This document shows positions 1 through 23,547 of a stretch of 64,000 bases of DNA, in pieces. Under the pieces are notes generated by a model. That model saw only the letters and a list, made by a program, of their open reading frames with translations. It ran no database searches and was not told where the DNA came from. Source of the stretch: a bacterium (GTDB lineage Bacteria; Desulfobacterota; Deferrisomatia; Deferrisomatales; BM512). The stretch's first letter is position 1. The number at the start of each line of letters is the position of its first letter. Made by a program: the position numbers and the translations under genes. The DNA lies in contig SCTA01000029.1 in the NCBI GenBank assembly GCA_004322275.1, positions 1-64,000 on the forward strand. Direction: 5' to 3'.

Positions 1-14536
<14,536 letters not shown>

Positions 14537-14714
14537 AGTTACTTCCTATCCTACTGATTTTTATGACTTTTTATGACGTTTTTCGCGAACCGGCCCTCCT
14601 TTTGCCGATTCTCCCAATATTGTCGTGGTGCTAAATTGTTAACTAACCGATATTACAAGCTTTTACGCTTGCGCGAAACTACCGGGTTTTTCATGTCCGC
14701 TTTAGGTTCGCGAT
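14537..14714 (-). promoter_or_regulatory. CRISPR leader between cas2 and the array
   Basis: This 178-bp gene-free stretch separates the last repeat from the end of cas2. It is more AT-rich than the array and lies upstream of the array in its minus-strand direction of transcription, so it is the expected place for the array promoter and adaptation signals. Just before the first repeat (minus strand) the decamer GTCATAAAAA occurs twice in tandem (plus-strand 14559-14578), followed by TCAG and about 20 bases to the repeat. No convincing open frame is present. The precise promoter was not identified. Confidence 0.75.
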
Positions 14715-15005
14715 TCAGAATAATAGCGGCCCTTCCTGATCGAAGGGCGCTTTCGCTCCTGTGTGTTCAACCCGTTTTCGCCAGTTCGCTCCGAGGTAGT
14801 AGAAGCGCAAACTGTCTTTTGCGGGATCGATGCGGTCTAGCAGACTCGCTTTCAACGAGGTCCATTGTGCGGGGTCGATGAGACATTCAAAGACCGAGAA
14901 CTGGACTCTCTGGCCGTAGTTTTTGCACAGTTTGGCTACATGTCGCAACCTTTTGGGGCCGCCGGGGTCGCTTGTCGATACGTCATAGCTTATTACCACC
15001 ATCAT
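14715..15005 (-). CDS. cas2: CRISPR-associated endoribonuclease/integration factor Cas2
   Basis: The 96-residue protein has the size and opening strand of Cas2 (MVVISYDV, with the conserved early Asp). It also has the mid-protein QFSVFEC segment typical of the I-C subtype. Cas2 dimers bridge two Cas1 dimers in the integrase that adds spacers at the leader end. The start is the ATG at 15005, 9 nt after cas1 ends, so it is the last gene of the leftward cas operon. Downstream is the leader and then the array. Length is normal and nothing looks broken, which fits an adaptation module that kept working long enough to build the huge neighbouring array. Confidence 0.97.
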   Translation of the reverse strand: MMVVISYDVSTSDPGGPKRLRHVAKLCKNYGQRVQFSVFECLIDPAQWTSLKASLLDRIDPAKDSLRFYYLGANWRKRVEHTGAKAPFDQEGPLLF

Positions 15006-15014
15006 TTTTGTGCC

Positions 15015-16049
15015 TCACTTGTAGATGAAGGGCGGATAGGCGTCGAGATCGCCCCGGAGGTAACGCGCAAGCAGCAGCGCCTGAACTCTGCAAAGGCTTC
15101 CCAGAGTTACCGTTTCTTGCAGGTAAGGGTGAAGGATTTCCTGCGTTTTCTTCTGTTGCCAGGATATCAGGAGTTTTTTTCGCGCATCGTCGTTTAGAAT
15201 AACGGCTCCGCTTTCAAGTATCTTGAAATCGTCAGCGGCTATTTCCTGACGGTTTATCAGCGTCAGGGCTACTCGATCAGCCAATACCGGCCTTAGCTCT
15301 TCCATCAAATCCAGTGCAAGACTCGGCCTTCCGGGCCTGTCTCTGTGCAGGTAGCCTACGGCGGGGTCGAGACCTACCGTTTCCAGCGCGCTTCTGGCGT
15401 CGTGCGCAAGCAGCGAGTACAAAAACGAGAGCAGGCAATTTATCCTGTCAAGCGGCGGTCTTCTGCTTCTCTGATGAAAGGTGAAGGCTTCACCGCCCAC
15501 CGTTATCATCTGCGAAAAGGCGTCAAAGTAGGCGGCTGCGGCTTCTCCTTCCACTCCGCGCAGGGCATCGAGCGCGCTTTCATTTTGATTCACTCTTTGC
15601 AGGCAGTCTTTGAGCCTCAGTGCGGCGCACCTCAAAATCGCATCCCGCTCGCCCTCGCCGTGGTCACGGCAGGCCCTTTGCAGTACAGTGCGCGAGTTGG
15701 CTATCTTGCCAAGCAAAAACCCTGTCGCCAGCCTTGCGCTTTCTTGCAGATCGTCTGCGCGCCTGTATTGCTCTCTTCTTAAAAGGACATTGCCTGATAC
15801 GGGGCCGACAAGCCTTGCCAGAAATTTGCCGTGTTCCGTGAGGAAGGTGAGGGAAACTCCGTTTTCAGCCAAATGCCCCAGGAGAAAAGGGCTTACCCCG
15901 ATCTGGCCGAAACAGACGACGCCTTCAAGCCCGTGTATGGGTATCTTCCCTTTTTCTACGCTATCGACGCGCACACAAACGCATTCGCCTTCTTTGTGAA
16001 GGTAGCTGCCCTGCGTGGTGACGTAGATGGTGTTCCCGTGCTTTTTCAT
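15015..16049 (-). CDS. cas1: CRISPR-associated integrase Cas1 (type I-C)
   Basis: At 344 residues this is a full-length Cas1. The N-terminal beta domain (opening MKKHGNTIYVTTQGSYLHKE) is followed by the helical catalytic domain. The metal-binding residues are visible: a Glu in the VEGEAAAAYFDAF region, a His in GYLHRDRPGRPSLALDL and a following acidic LMEEL segment. Cas1 is the catalytic subunit that joins prespacers to the leader-repeat junction. The gene sits 2 nt after cas4 and 9 nt before cas2, so the adaptation genes are probably translated as a block. I see no frameshift or lost catalytic residue. Confidence 0.98.
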   Translation of the reverse strand: MKKHGNTIYVTTQGSYLHKEGECVCVRVDSVEKGKIPIHGLEGVVCFGQIGVSPFLLGHLAENGVSLTFLTEHGKFLARLVGPVSGNVLLRREQYRRADDLQESARLATGFLLGKIANSRTVLQRACRDHGEGERDAILRCAALRLKDCLQRVNQNESALDALRGVEGEAAAAYFDAFSQMITVGGEAFTFHQRSRRPPLDRINCLLSFLYSLLAHDARSALETVGLDPAVGYLHRDRPGRPSLALDLMEELRPVLADRVALTLINRQEIAADDFKILESGAVILNDDARKKLLISWQQKKTQEILHPYLQETVTLGSLCRVQALLLARYLRGDLDAYPPFIYK

Positions 16050-16051
16050 GG

Positions 16052-16681
16052 CTATTCCTCGCGTAGCATGCGGGAGATGTAATCGCGAACTCGCGTTCTT
16101 TTCGCGCCAAGATCGGGCAGACAGGTTTCGTTAAGAGAGCAGTTGGCGCAATGGGCGGCCTTTACGGGCGCAGGGGTTTTGCCGCTTTTCAGCAGTTCGT
16201 GGACGCCAAGGGCTGTCTCGATGGTGCGTTCGCGCAGTTTTTCGGTCAGCGGCACGATTTTCCTGCGCTTTTTCTCCCCGTAGTACAAGGCTCCTTCGCC
16301 AATGGACTTGCCCGTCATCTCTTCAAGGCAAAGGGCCTGAGCGCAAAGTTGTACCTCATCCGCCCCGTCGGGTCGGGGACGCCCGCGTTTGTACTCCACC
16401 GGGTAAGGCCGCCAGCCACCCTCCTCGCGCAGATACTCGACAACGTCGGCCTTTCCCGAAAGACCGAGCGCGAGACTTCGCAAAAGCAGACCCGTAGCTT
16501 TTTTCACGTTACCGCGAGTCTCGGCCTTCCCGCTGTCGGCCCTTTTGTGCATCAACTGCCCCTCGGCGGTGAGCCTGTTCTCCTCCCAGAGCTGCTCAAG
16601 GTGGATAAGGGCGCACTGCCGGGGACAGAAAATGTAATGCTGGAGGGCGGAAAGCTGGACGAGGTCGTCTTCGGAGTACAT
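16052..16681 (-). CDS. cas4: CRISPR-associated exonuclease Cas4
   Basis: This 209-residue protein is a RecB-family Cas4. The four cysteines expected for an Fe-S cluster are present: an N-terminal FCPRQC pair and a C-terminal CANC...C set. The nuclease motifs can be seen as GKADVVEY and PVEYKRG, followed by the helix LCAQALCLEE. In I-C systems Cas4 processes prespacers and enforces PAM choice together with Cas1-Cas2. The consistent PAM readable from overlapping spacers in the array fits an active Cas4. It starts 7 nt after cas7c ends. Confidence 0.96.
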   Translation of the reverse strand: MYSEDDLVQLSALQHYIFCPRQCALIHLEQLWEENRLTAEGQLMHKRADSGKAETRGNVKKATGLLLRSLALGLSGKADVVEYLREEGGWRPYPVEYKRGRPRPDGADEVQLCAQALCLEEMTGKSIGEGALYYGEKKRRKIVPLTEKLRERTIETALGVHELLKSGKTPAPVKAAHCANCSLNETCLPDLGAKRTRVRDYISRMLREE

Positions 16682-16688
16682 GGCGTTT

Positions 16689-17579
16689 CTACACGCCGTC
16701 TATAATTTCAGGCGTGGGCCAGTTTCCGGCAGTGTCATTCGGCCCTTTGCCGGGTTCAAATGCTAGCAGGTTTTGCAAATCACCAGTTTCGCGGACAGTC
16801 AAGCTTCTGTGAACCTTTGCAGAGGAGGCCTGCCCGCTTGGGGAGTTGTGTTGCCACCATACTACTTTGAGGACTTCCATACTGCCCTCGGGGCGGGCAG
16901 AAGACGCATCATTTTCAAAAATGCGAGGCAAAACAGCCTTGATTGAAAGCGCGTCTTCATCACTGAATCCGGTTCTAACGGCGAGTTGAGGATTCATGCT
17001 GCCGAAAAAAGCGTAAATTCCAAGATCGACGCGGTGCTTCATACCCATCGTATCTGATCCTCGCTTGGTTCCATCACCTTCGCTGCTAACGCTTTTGGTT
17101 ATCTGTGTGCTGGTAATACTGACAGGTGAAAGGCTGAACGCAGACTGCAGGCTGACAGGTCCTCGTATGCCTATTGAAACGCCTTTGTCATCGCCTGCCT
17201 CTTCACCTTCCTTGCCCTTGCTCTTCTTATCGTTTTTGGCCTTGAAAGCGAAAAGTTGACCGAAAGTCCGCACGTCAAGCCAGGTTTCGCACGCTTTTTT
17301 AGCTATTTCTTTCGGTAATTTGATTCCGGAAAGCACTGCATCCGCACGAGACTTCAAACTAACGTGATCATCAAGCTTGTTGTCGTCTGATTGAACAAAG
17401 ATTGCCTTTCCGCCTTCCATCAGCCGGTTGCGTATCTTACGCTTTAAACAAACGTCTGTAATTTCGCCCAAGCCTTCATATGTGGAGCGGGGCCGGTTGC
17501 CGTTCAATGGGTCGCCGTTGGGGTTTGCGTTCGTAACCCTGAAAACTACTGCAAAATCGATTTTGTTTTTCAGACTCAT
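16689..17579 (-). CDS. cas7c: Cascade backbone subunit Cas7c (Csd2)
   Basis: The 296-residue protein matches the Csd2/Cas7 family. It opens with an RRM-like strand (KNKIDFAVVFRVTNANPNGDP), and the ANPNGDP segment is a hallmark of Csd2. A central glycine-rich part contains RGPVSLQSAFSLSPV. Multiple Cas7 subunits form the helical filament that holds the crRNA in the type I-C effector. The ATG at 17579 is preceded by a good ribosome-binding site (AAGGAG). It lies 33 nt after the end of cas8c and 7 nt before cas4. Confidence 0.97.
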   Translation of the reverse strand: MSLKNKIDFAVVFRVTNANPNGDPLNGNRPRSTYEGLGEITDVCLKRKIRNRLMEGGKAIFVQSDDNKLDDHVSLKSRADAVLSGIKLPKEIAKKACETWLDVRTFGQLFAFKAKNDKKSKGKEGEEAGDDKGVSIGIRGPVSLQSAFSLSPVSITSTQITKSVSSEGDGTKRGSDTMGMKHRVDLGIYAFFGSMNPQLAVRTGFSDEDALSIKAVLPRIFENDASSARPEGSMEVLKVVWWQHNSPSGQASSAKVHRSLTVRETGDLQNLLAFEPGKGPNDTAGNWPTPEIIDGV

Positions 17580-17612
17580 GACAATCTCCTTTTTTCAGCT
17601 GAATTTCAGCGG

Positions 17613-18029
17613 TTATTCTTCATTATCGTCATCGGCAACGGTTTCCTCCTGACCCTCCACCTGTCCTTTGGAAGTGTGCAACGCACTCCGCTGACAGTGA
17701 TAGCCGAGAAGGAATTCTCCGGAGAGAGACTTATCGGACGTAAAATCATCAATCGCAAAAGAGTTGATTACCTCATCAATTTCGCGCTGAATGTTGTAAA
17801 GAAAGCCGGGGCGTTTGGCGCTCAATCTGACCTTGTAAGGCGTCAAACCGGTTTCGATAATGCGCCATGTGGTGAAGGGCCTGTCAGCAAAACGTTGCAT
17901 AAGCTTTTCAGCGCTTGTTGATCTTGGCTCTCCGCCCAAATAAAGCGCAAGACTTTCCAAATTCTCCGCGAGCGCGAGTAGCCGCCCGTAAAGGTAATCT
18001 CTGGTTTTTCTTTCCCGCTCCAGCGACAT
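17613..18029 (-). CDS. cas11c: Cas11c small subunit from an internal cas8c start
   Basis: An in-frame ATG at codon 521 of cas8c is preceded by a strong ribosome-binding site (AAGGAAAGGAG, plus positions 18037-18047) with a 7-nt gap to the ATG. Translation from it would give a 138-residue, mostly helical protein identical to the Cas8c C terminus. Type I-C systems are known to produce a separate small subunit (Cas11c) this way, from a start inside cas8. What is seen here is the ribosome-binding site, spacing and length. That it is translated is inference from the family. A simple alternative is that the internal site is unused. Confidence 0.72.
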   Translation of the reverse strand: MSLERERKTRDYLYGRLLALAENLESLALYLGGEPRSTSAEKLMQRFADRPFTTWRIIETGLTPYKVRLSAKRPGFLYNIQREIDEVINSFAIDDFTSDKSLSGEFLLGYHCQRSALHTSKGQVEGQEETVADDDNEE

Positions 18030-19589
18030 TTGATAGCTCCTTTCCTTATGACAATATTTGAAAAGCGCACATGCTATTCCAAGAGCCTTTTCCCATTCCC
18101 AGTGTCCGATACCGTTTCGATTGCTCGCCCGCCTGACGCATGATTCAACCAGATCGCGCGGGAGCGGTGCACCGTCGATGATGCACGGCAGAAGACGCTT
18201 TATAGTGGCTTTTCGCAATTTATCGTCGATTCTCCTGCCATACGCTGTTTCCGCGACATCCCGTGGAGCAGGGGCACCAATGAAAATGCGTGATTTGCGT
18301 TCTTTCCGGGGCCGTTTGTCTCCGGGGTCTAAACCAAAATTTAGACGCCAAATACACTCCCTGTGCCAAGTTTCTATGCGGGCAAGGAACTCTGAACCCG
18401 TAAGTTCACGGTAATAGCTGATCGCCATGCGTCCGGGAGTTGCCGAATCCAGTGCCATAACAACAACATCTTTTGTGGAACCGAGTTTTGAGCGATAACC
18501 GGCTATCTTTTTTGCGAGGGCATTTCCAACTTCTTCGGCGGTATATACGCTCTCTTGGATTTTCTTTTCCTCATCATTCCCGAACGAAAAGGAGTAGGAG
18601 TCTAAAAGCGGATTAGGGACAGCCACTCCGGAAACCGCCCAGGCAACAACTGCCAGATCTCCATCCCTGCTCCCTTGCCGGGCGATAAGCCACCTAAGGG
18701 CGCTGTGGGCCTTTTGCGTGACTTGAAAACCGACGCCGCAGGCTTCATCAGCGGTGGAGAAACGGCCCCGGAAGGTAAAGCCTGAACTATCGTTGGACGA
18801 AATCAGCTTTGCCTTGTCTCCGTCATTCCGGATTTTCGCTGGATGTTGTTCGGACAAATCGCTTTCAATTCCCGTAACGAAACATATTCCTCGCCGGGCC
18901 TCACGGCTTCCATAGTAATTTTCCCAGGATTTCCACAGTTCTTTGTCCAACCAGACCTCTGACAGGGGATCACCGGGAATTTCTACGCTCCATCGTATGA
19001 AGGCATCCGCCTGCCACGGTTTAGGGTTCCCTTTGTTGTCATACCCGCCGGACAAGAGTTTAAAAATATCAGGGGCCTCTTTATCAGGCCACTCATTGAT
19101 CATCTTCTTTGTCTCATCCGTGTAAAGAACCGTTGCCTTCACAAGATCTGATATAACCTGTTTCCTTTCGATATATCTCAATACAGCACAGACTTTTTGA
19201 TGGCTGTAACCCGACGTGCACCACCCGGATAACAGCTTTTTGTAGTTTTCGTATGGTTCTTCGGGTTTATTGGCAAAACCAGATGTAACTTCTCCCCCGA
19301 ACTCAATAAAGTCTCCGGCTAGATATTGAAGCTTATCGCAGAGCGGAAAACAGGCGGGTTTTTTTCCGCTTCTTCCTGCCGATTCTTCGGTTGCTGGAAT
19401 TATGGTTCTCGAATCTGTTTTGGGTACTACCGAAGCTCCGAGGAAGTTTCCGTCTGCGTCTATCGTGATTGTTATGTGTGCCTTTTGCGTTGTATGACAA
19501 ATCGGCAACAAAGGAATTTTATCGTTCCGATCCCCAATCGCGCCTGTGTTGTTCTCGTAGGTTTGATAAAGCTTTTCAATCCAGCTCAT
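17613..19589 (-). CDS. cas8c: Cascade large subunit Cas8c (Csd1)
   Basis: The 658-residue product is a full-length Csd1/Cas8c, the large subunit that recognises the PAM and anchors the crRNA 5' handle. It opens [14 protein letters not shown], typical of the family, and contains the segment [11 protein letters not shown] near the C terminus. The C-terminal ~138 residues probably also appear as free Cas11c from an internal start. It overlaps the end of cas5c by 14 nt and precedes cas7c by 33 nt, so cas5c and cas8c are probably translationally coupled. The C terminus is acidic (DDDNEE). No lesion seen. Confidence 0.97.
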   Translation of the reverse strand: MSWIEKLYQTYENNTGAIGDRNDKIPLLPICHTTQKAHITITIDADGNFLGASVVPKTDSRTIIPATEESAGRSGKKPACFPLCDKLQYLAGDFIEFGGEVTSGFANKPEEPYENYKKLLSGWCTSGYSHQKVCAVLRYIERKQVISDLVKATVLYTDETKKMINEWPDKEAPDIFKLLSGGYDNKGNPKPWQADAFIRWSVEIPGDPLSEVWLDKELWKSWENYYGSREARRGICFVTGIESDLSEQHPAKIRNDGDKAKLISSNDSSGFTFRGRFSTADEACGVGFQVTQKAHSALRWLIARQGSRDGDLAVVAWAVSGVAVPNPLLDSYSFSFGNDEEKKIQESVYTAEEVGNALAKKIAGYRSKLGSTKDVVVMALDSATPGRMAISYYRELTGSEFLARIETWHRECIWRLNFGLDPGDKRPRKERKSRIFIGAPAPRDVAETAYGRRIDDKLRKATIKRLLPCIIDGAPLPRDLVESCVRRASNRNGIGHWEWEKALGIACALFKYCHKERSYQMSLERERKTRDYLYGRLLALAENLESLALYLGGEPRSTSAEKLMQRFADRPFTTWRIIETGLTPYKVRLSAKRPGFLYNIQREIDEVINSFAIDDFTSDKSLSGEFLLGYHCQRSALHTSKGQVEGQEETVADDDNEE

Positions 19590-20277
19590 CGAGTAGTCCC
19601 TCCTCTTCCAGCCCGACTGATTTCGGCGGGTCGGGAATCATTTCCCTGACGAACTTTCTAATCGCGCAATCCTCAGGGCGAGAGAACTCTATTACCCCGT
19701 TAACCATTACCGGTCTCCAGAACCGGCTGTGGAGTTCGTTAATCCCGGTTTCGTCCGGGTAGTCGAAGCCGTGGAACATAAGTCCGTAAGCGAGTTCTCC
19801 GCCGCCGTCGTACTCCCCTTCGCCTTCGCCGAATTCGCAAGGCTCCACATAGCCCTGACACTCGCGGGAGCCTAAAAAGATATCCTGCCGCCCTCCCTTT
19901 TCGACCATCCTCTGGACGATGCTCCAATGCTTCCCGTCACAACGATCCTTTTCCAAGTCAGGGCGGTAAGGATTCCACTCGAAGTGAGCCTGAACCTGAT
20001 ATTCGACATCCGAGAGATATGTATATATTGCGAGTGAATTACCGCCTCCATATTCCAGAGGCTTGACACTCTTGGACTGCGTGCGTATCGGGCGCATTAC
20101 CCGCACTTTGTCGATAACCCAGGTAAAGGTCGGTTTCCAGTAAACTGACTTCGCTATACCCTTTAGAGCTTCATAGGTAGGAATGTGGTAAGAGCATTTT
20201 TCCCCTCCGATCCGTGTCAGTGGGTCGGTAAAGAGGGCGTAGCGTCCCGTTATCTTGAACTCAATTATGTTCCTCAT
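19576..20277 (-). CDS. cas5c: CRISPR RNA endonuclease/Cascade subunit Cas5c (Csd5)
   Basis: The 233-residue protein is Cas5c. An N-terminal RAMP strand ([16 protein letters not shown]) is followed by [20 protein letters not shown], a segment strongly conserved in Cas5c. In type I-C systems, which lack cas6, Cas5c cuts the pre-crRNA at the base of the repeat hairpin and stays bound to the 5' handle. The repeats here form the expected GC-rich stem from inverted CGCGCCC/GGGCGCG arms. The start lies 13 nt after cas3 ends and the end overlaps cas8c by 14 nt. Confidence 0.97.
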   Translation of the reverse strand: MRNIIEFKITGRYALFTDPLTRIGGEKCSYHIPTYEALKGIAKSVYWKPTFTWVIDKVRVMRPIRTQSKSVKPLEYGGGNSLAIYTYLSDVEYQVQAHFEWNPYRPDLEKDRCDGKHWSIVQRMVEKGGRQDIFLGSRECQGYVEPCEFGEGEGEYDGGGELAYGLMFHGFDYPDETGINELHSRFWRPVMVNGVIEFSRPEDCAIRKFVREMIPDPPKSVGLEEEGLLDELD

Positions 20278-20290
20278 GAATTATCTCCCG

Positions 20291-22720
20291 TCAAAATCTG
20301 TATATCTTCAGATCTGCGACTTCGTCGGTGCTTGCTCCGAATTGTTCACTGTAATACCTCTCGCCGAGGTAAAAGATTTCACTACCCTCCCAAACTTCGA
20401 TCAAAGCGCGTTTTTCCTTCAACATCTTGATTTCACTTGGGAACATATTGACCGAATACCGTTGTGCTTCTTTTAAAAGGCGACGTTTTTCCTGGTGAGA
20501 TGAGGCGGCGCATAGCTCACCGATTATTCTGGTTCCTTCTTCCCCATAGTACACTATGACGCCTTCCGTCTCCGAATCAATGACCTCGAACTCTTTGGCC
20601 GCAGTCATGAACGACTGGTGAAGAAGGAATGGAGGGAGTTCATTATGGGCGCGGTGATAAGCGGCAACCGCTTTCTCATTCGTGGAGAGCAAGGAAAGAA
20701 TATCCGTCTTTACGCCCAGGTTTTTCCCCGAGACGGGAAATGCCATTTCGTGGGATCTTCCGTAAAAGTAGTATTCGTAATAATGGTTCATTATCGCCGG
20801 GCTCTGGCGGTCGGAATCGAATAACTCCGGGTTGGCCTTAAACTCGCGTAGCACTCTTTCAGCCTTTTCTTTGGCTTCCCGGATATCCGGGAGTTTGTCC
20901 AGATTCTCGTTTTCCGGGTTTACTATCAGAACCTTCCCGGTCGGACGCCCTCCGTTACGATTGCAACGACCAGCCGCTTGGGCGATGGAATCAAGGCCAG
21001 CCAGATAGCGAATTACCGAGCCGAAATCAATATCCACCCCAGCTTCGATAAGCTGGGTGCTTATGCAGATAACGGGCTTGGGATTGTCCGGGTCCAGGAG
21101 CTTCTTTATTGCATCGATAACGTTTGTTCGGTGAGCCGGACACATACTTGTACTCAGGTGAAAAACCTGTTCCGCCCGCCCGTTTAAAAGCTGAAACAAT
21201 TTCCGGGCCTGTTTTTTCATGTTGACGACAATCAAAACACTTCCGGTTTCGCCCAGCAATTTTAACGCCAGTTCCGCAACTTCATCAGCACACCATTTTT
21301 CAGGCTTACAGAGGTCTTCAATGGTGACTCTGTTCAATCGCCTAAAGCGGTCCTCTTCTTCGGAAGATATGATCCGGGGGCAAGCAGAGAGTTTTGCGAC
21401 CCCTTTGTCTGGATCAACCTTATCCAGCAATGGTTGGGTCGCCGTACAAAAAACGGCTGTTGAGTTGCAGTTTTCCACCAGAAAATTTATTGCATTGTTG
21501 AAAATGTGAACCATTCGTATCGGAAGAGTCTGGATCTCGTCAAATATTATGACTGCGTTAGCCAATTGATGCATACGGCGGGCGCCGCGAGTGCCGTCCG
21601 AAAAAAGAGTTTCAAGAAATTGCACTGCCGTTGTGTAAACTATCGGTGCATCCCAGTTTTCGGAAAGGATTTTGCTCTGTTCCGTATCCTTTTCCGGTGT
21701 GAGGTTTGAATGATGTTCCAGAACGACCATCCTGCCACTTTCTTCGATAGAAGCGAAAACAGAGCGGGCAACGCTGGCGTTCTGGTCTATGATAGAGGTA
21801 TATGGAACCACATATATGATGCGTTCCATTTTGTGGTATTGGGCATGGTGGAGGGCGAAGCGGAGGCTCGACAGCGTTTTTCCTCCGCCGGTGGGAACCG
21901 AAAGCTGGTAAAGCCCTTGTGCGCTGGGTGCGAAATTCAGGCACTTTGCTGATATGTCGGCCCGAATCTCATCGATTGGGTTTCTTGTCTTGAAGGTTGC
22001 AAGATGTGCTTCAAGTTTCTCGATCAGCAATGTCCATTCGGGCTTGCCCGCCGGTTTACGCCCTGCAGAGTCCAAACGATCCGCATCAATCAAAGCACTG
22101 AATAAAAAACGGGTTAGAAAACCAAGCATGAATTGTTTTATTTTGAGTGATTTTTCACCTTTTAATAATATTTCAAGTCGTTGGGATAGTTCCTTTTCCA
22201 TGTCTTGAGACGATAGCAGGGCGTTGACATGGTCCTGGATCGACACATCTAGCTTGGGGATGACTTCATCGGTATGTGTTTTGTGCTTGTCTTTTCCAAT
22301 GCGGCTATTAAACGCATCATTACCATCTGGTGAAAGACAATCAATTAAACCGGAATGATGGGAGGCTATGCAGAGCGCCAATATCTGACCAGCCAAATGG
22401 GAGGGAGGCTCTTTTTGCTTTAAAACTTCCCAAAGATATTGAGCGCCTGCCGAAGAGTGGTCAATCTTCCCTTTTCGTTTGCTTGCATCAACATATTTAG
22501 CGTCGCCAGGGCTCAGCACGCCGCCTGCTGACTTAAGATAGTCCTGAAACTCCTCGCTGTATTTTCCTAAGTCATGGAGCAAACCGCATATCTCGCCCAA
22601 TGAGGGAACGCCGAGTTTTCCTGCAAAAACCGACGCCATATCGGCAACGTTGCTAAGGTGTTTTTCAAGCGGTTGCCAATCGGATTTGTCCGGGCGGTCG
22701 GTCGAGTGAGCAAAAAACAT
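20291..22720 (-). CDS. cas3: CRISPR-associated helicase-nuclease Cas3
   Basis: The 809-residue protein has an N-terminal HD nuclease domain: KHLSNVA, then LLHDLGKYSEEF, then ASHHSGL supply the metal ligands. A superfamily 2 helicase follows, with Walker A PTGGGKT and the DExH-box-like FDEIQTLP. The C-terminal RecA domain contains STQLIEAGVDIDF and AGRCNRNG (motifs V and VI). Cas3 is recruited by the crRNA complex and degrades the target DNA. It is the first gene of the leftward cas operon. GGAGGGGGGAC just before the ATG is an unusually strong ribosome-binding site. Both nuclease and helicase motifs look intact. Confidence 0.97.
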   Translation of the reverse strand: MFFAHSTDRPDKSDWQPLEKHLSNVADMASVFAGKLGVPSLGEICGLLHDLGKYSEEFQDYLKSAGGVLSPGDAKYVDASKRKGKIDHSSAGAQYLWEVLKQKEPPSHLAGQILALCIASHHSGLIDCLSPDGNDAFNSRIGKDKHKTHTDEVIPKLDVSIQDHVNALLSSQDMEKELSQRLEILLKGEKSLKIKQFMLGFLTRFLFSALIDADRLDSAGRKPAGKPEWTLLIEKLEAHLATFKTRNPIDEIRADISAKCLNFAPSAQGLYQLSVPTGGGKTLSSLRFALHHAQYHKMERIIYVVPYTSIIDQNASVARSVFASIEESGRMVVLEHHSNLTPEKDTEQSKILSENWDAPIVYTTAVQFLETLFSDGTRGARRMHQLANAVIIFDEIQTLPIRMVHIFNNAINFLVENCNSTAVFCTATQPLLDKVDPDKGVAKLSACPRIISSEEEDRFRRLNRVTIEDLCKPEKWCADEVAELALKLLGETGSVLIVVNMKKQARKLFQLLNGRAEQVFHLSTSMCPAHRTNVIDAIKKLLDPDNPKPVICISTQLIEAGVDIDFGSVIRYLAGLDSIAQAAGRCNRNGGRPTGKVLIVNPENENLDKLPDIREAKEKAERVLREFKANPELFDSDRQSPAIMNHYYEYYFYGRSHEMAFPVSGKNLGVKTDILSLLSTNEKAVAAYHRAHNELPPFLLHQSFMTAAKEFEVIDSETEGVIVYYGEEGTRIIGELCAASSHQEKRRLLKEAQRYSVNMFPSEIKMLKEKRALIEVWEGSEIFYLGERYYSEQFGASTDEVADLKIYRF

Positions 22721-22877
22721 GTCCCCCCTCCAAAATCTCGAATTTTTTCACTTTTATCAGAATAGCATATTAAATTTTTTGCGACAGATGCGGAAAATTC
22801 GTCGCCGTCCAGAGGAAGGGGCGAAAGCGATTCTGTTCCGAGATGTGCAGGGTTTACGCACATCAGGAGAAATAGGG

Positions 22878-23159
22878 TTAGGGCCGAAGTAGTTTGTGGC
22901 CCTCGAAAACGGTTAGCACCGTCAATTTGTCGGTGGTGATCTGGTAGACGATCCGGTAATTCCCCTCCAACGCCTCGCGCACGTCCTCCCTTGACAGTTC
23001 CGGCACCATCCGGTTAGACAGCGGCGCGTCCAGCGCCTCCTTAGCCTTCTGGCGAAGCTTGGAGACAAACCGCTTCGCGGCAGGTGGGTTGTCGGCGGCG
23101 ATGTAGCGGCCTATCTCGTTAAGGTCGCTTATGGCCCGACTAGTCCAAGAGAGCTTCAT
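22878..23159 (-). CDS. ParE/RelE-superfamily toxin
   Basis: A 93-residue protein with the ParE/RelE fold signature: LSWTSRAISDLNEIGRYIA near the N terminus, a central helix with PAAKRFVSKL, and the C-terminal strands NYRIVYQI...LTVLTVFEGHKLL. Such toxins either cleave ribosome-bound mRNA (RelE) or poison gyrase (ParE). The sequence alone does not decide, although the spacing resembles ParE-like proteins. The coding region overlaps the upstream antitoxin by 20 nt, so the two are coexpressed. It lies 157 nt from cas3. Toxin-antitoxin pairs are common next to defence genes, where they may stabilise the region. Confidence 0.88.
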   Translation of the reverse strand: MKLSWTSRAISDLNEIGRYIAADNPPAAKRFVSKLRQKAKEALDAPLSNRMVPELSREDVREALEGNYRIVYQITTDKLTVLTVFEGHKLLRP

Positions 23160-23421
23160 CCAGATGCCCCCTCAGGTCTTCATCGTCAACAACCCTGCCA
23201 GCTTTAACATCGGCAAGACCCGCTTCAACGGCGGAAACGAACCTTGCCCTTTCCGTGAGCTGGTCAAACTCGGCAGGCGAGATGAGCACACCAGCGGCCT
23301 TGCCGTTTTGCGTAATGACAACGGGGCGGTGCGACGCTTGCACCTGCCGAATCATCTTCGAGGCGTTGTTTTTGAAATCCGAAAGGGAAACAATATCTTC
23401 TGAAACGTGGATAGCTGCCAT
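23140..23421 (-). CDS. Phd/YefM-family antitoxin
   Basis: A 93-residue protein with the Phd/YefM DNA-binding fold: VSLSDFKNNASKMIRQVQ, then RPVVITQNGKAAGVLISPAEFDQL. These are the standard conserved blocks of the N-terminal dimerisation domain. The acidic C-terminal tail (DDEDLRGHLDEALL) is the likely toxin-wrapping part. The gene precedes and overlaps its toxin. A promoter with a palindromic operator lies about 40 bp upstream, as expected for autorepression by the antitoxin and the toxin-antitoxin complex. Confidence 0.9.
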   Translation of the reverse strand: MAAIHVSEDIVSLSDFKNNASKMIRQVQASHRPVVITQNGKAAGVLISPAEFDQLTERARFVSAVEAGLADVKAGRVVDDEDLRGHLDEALLD

Positions 23422-23457
23422 GACCTGATTCCTCTGAGAGGTTTATTTCACAGCCTA

Positions 23458-23486
23458 AATATAGGCCAGAATATGGCCCGATACAA
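23458..23486 (-). promoter_or_regulatory. Toxin-antitoxin promoter with operator in its spacer
   Basis: On the minus strand TTGTAT (-35) and TATATT (-10) are separated by exactly 17 bp. Within that spacer sits the inverted repeat GGCCA-5-TGGCC (23464-23478). A protein bound there would block RNA polymerase, which is the usual autoregulation of Phd/YefM antitoxins. The antitoxin ATG lies 36 bp downstream of the -10 hexamer. Both hexamers and the palindrome are read directly; the regulator is inferred from position. Confidence 0.68.
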
Positions 23487-23547
23487 CTTTTTTTTAATGG
23501 GTGCAAGCTGTTCCCACGTTGAAATGTAAACTCAAAAACTGGCGAAA

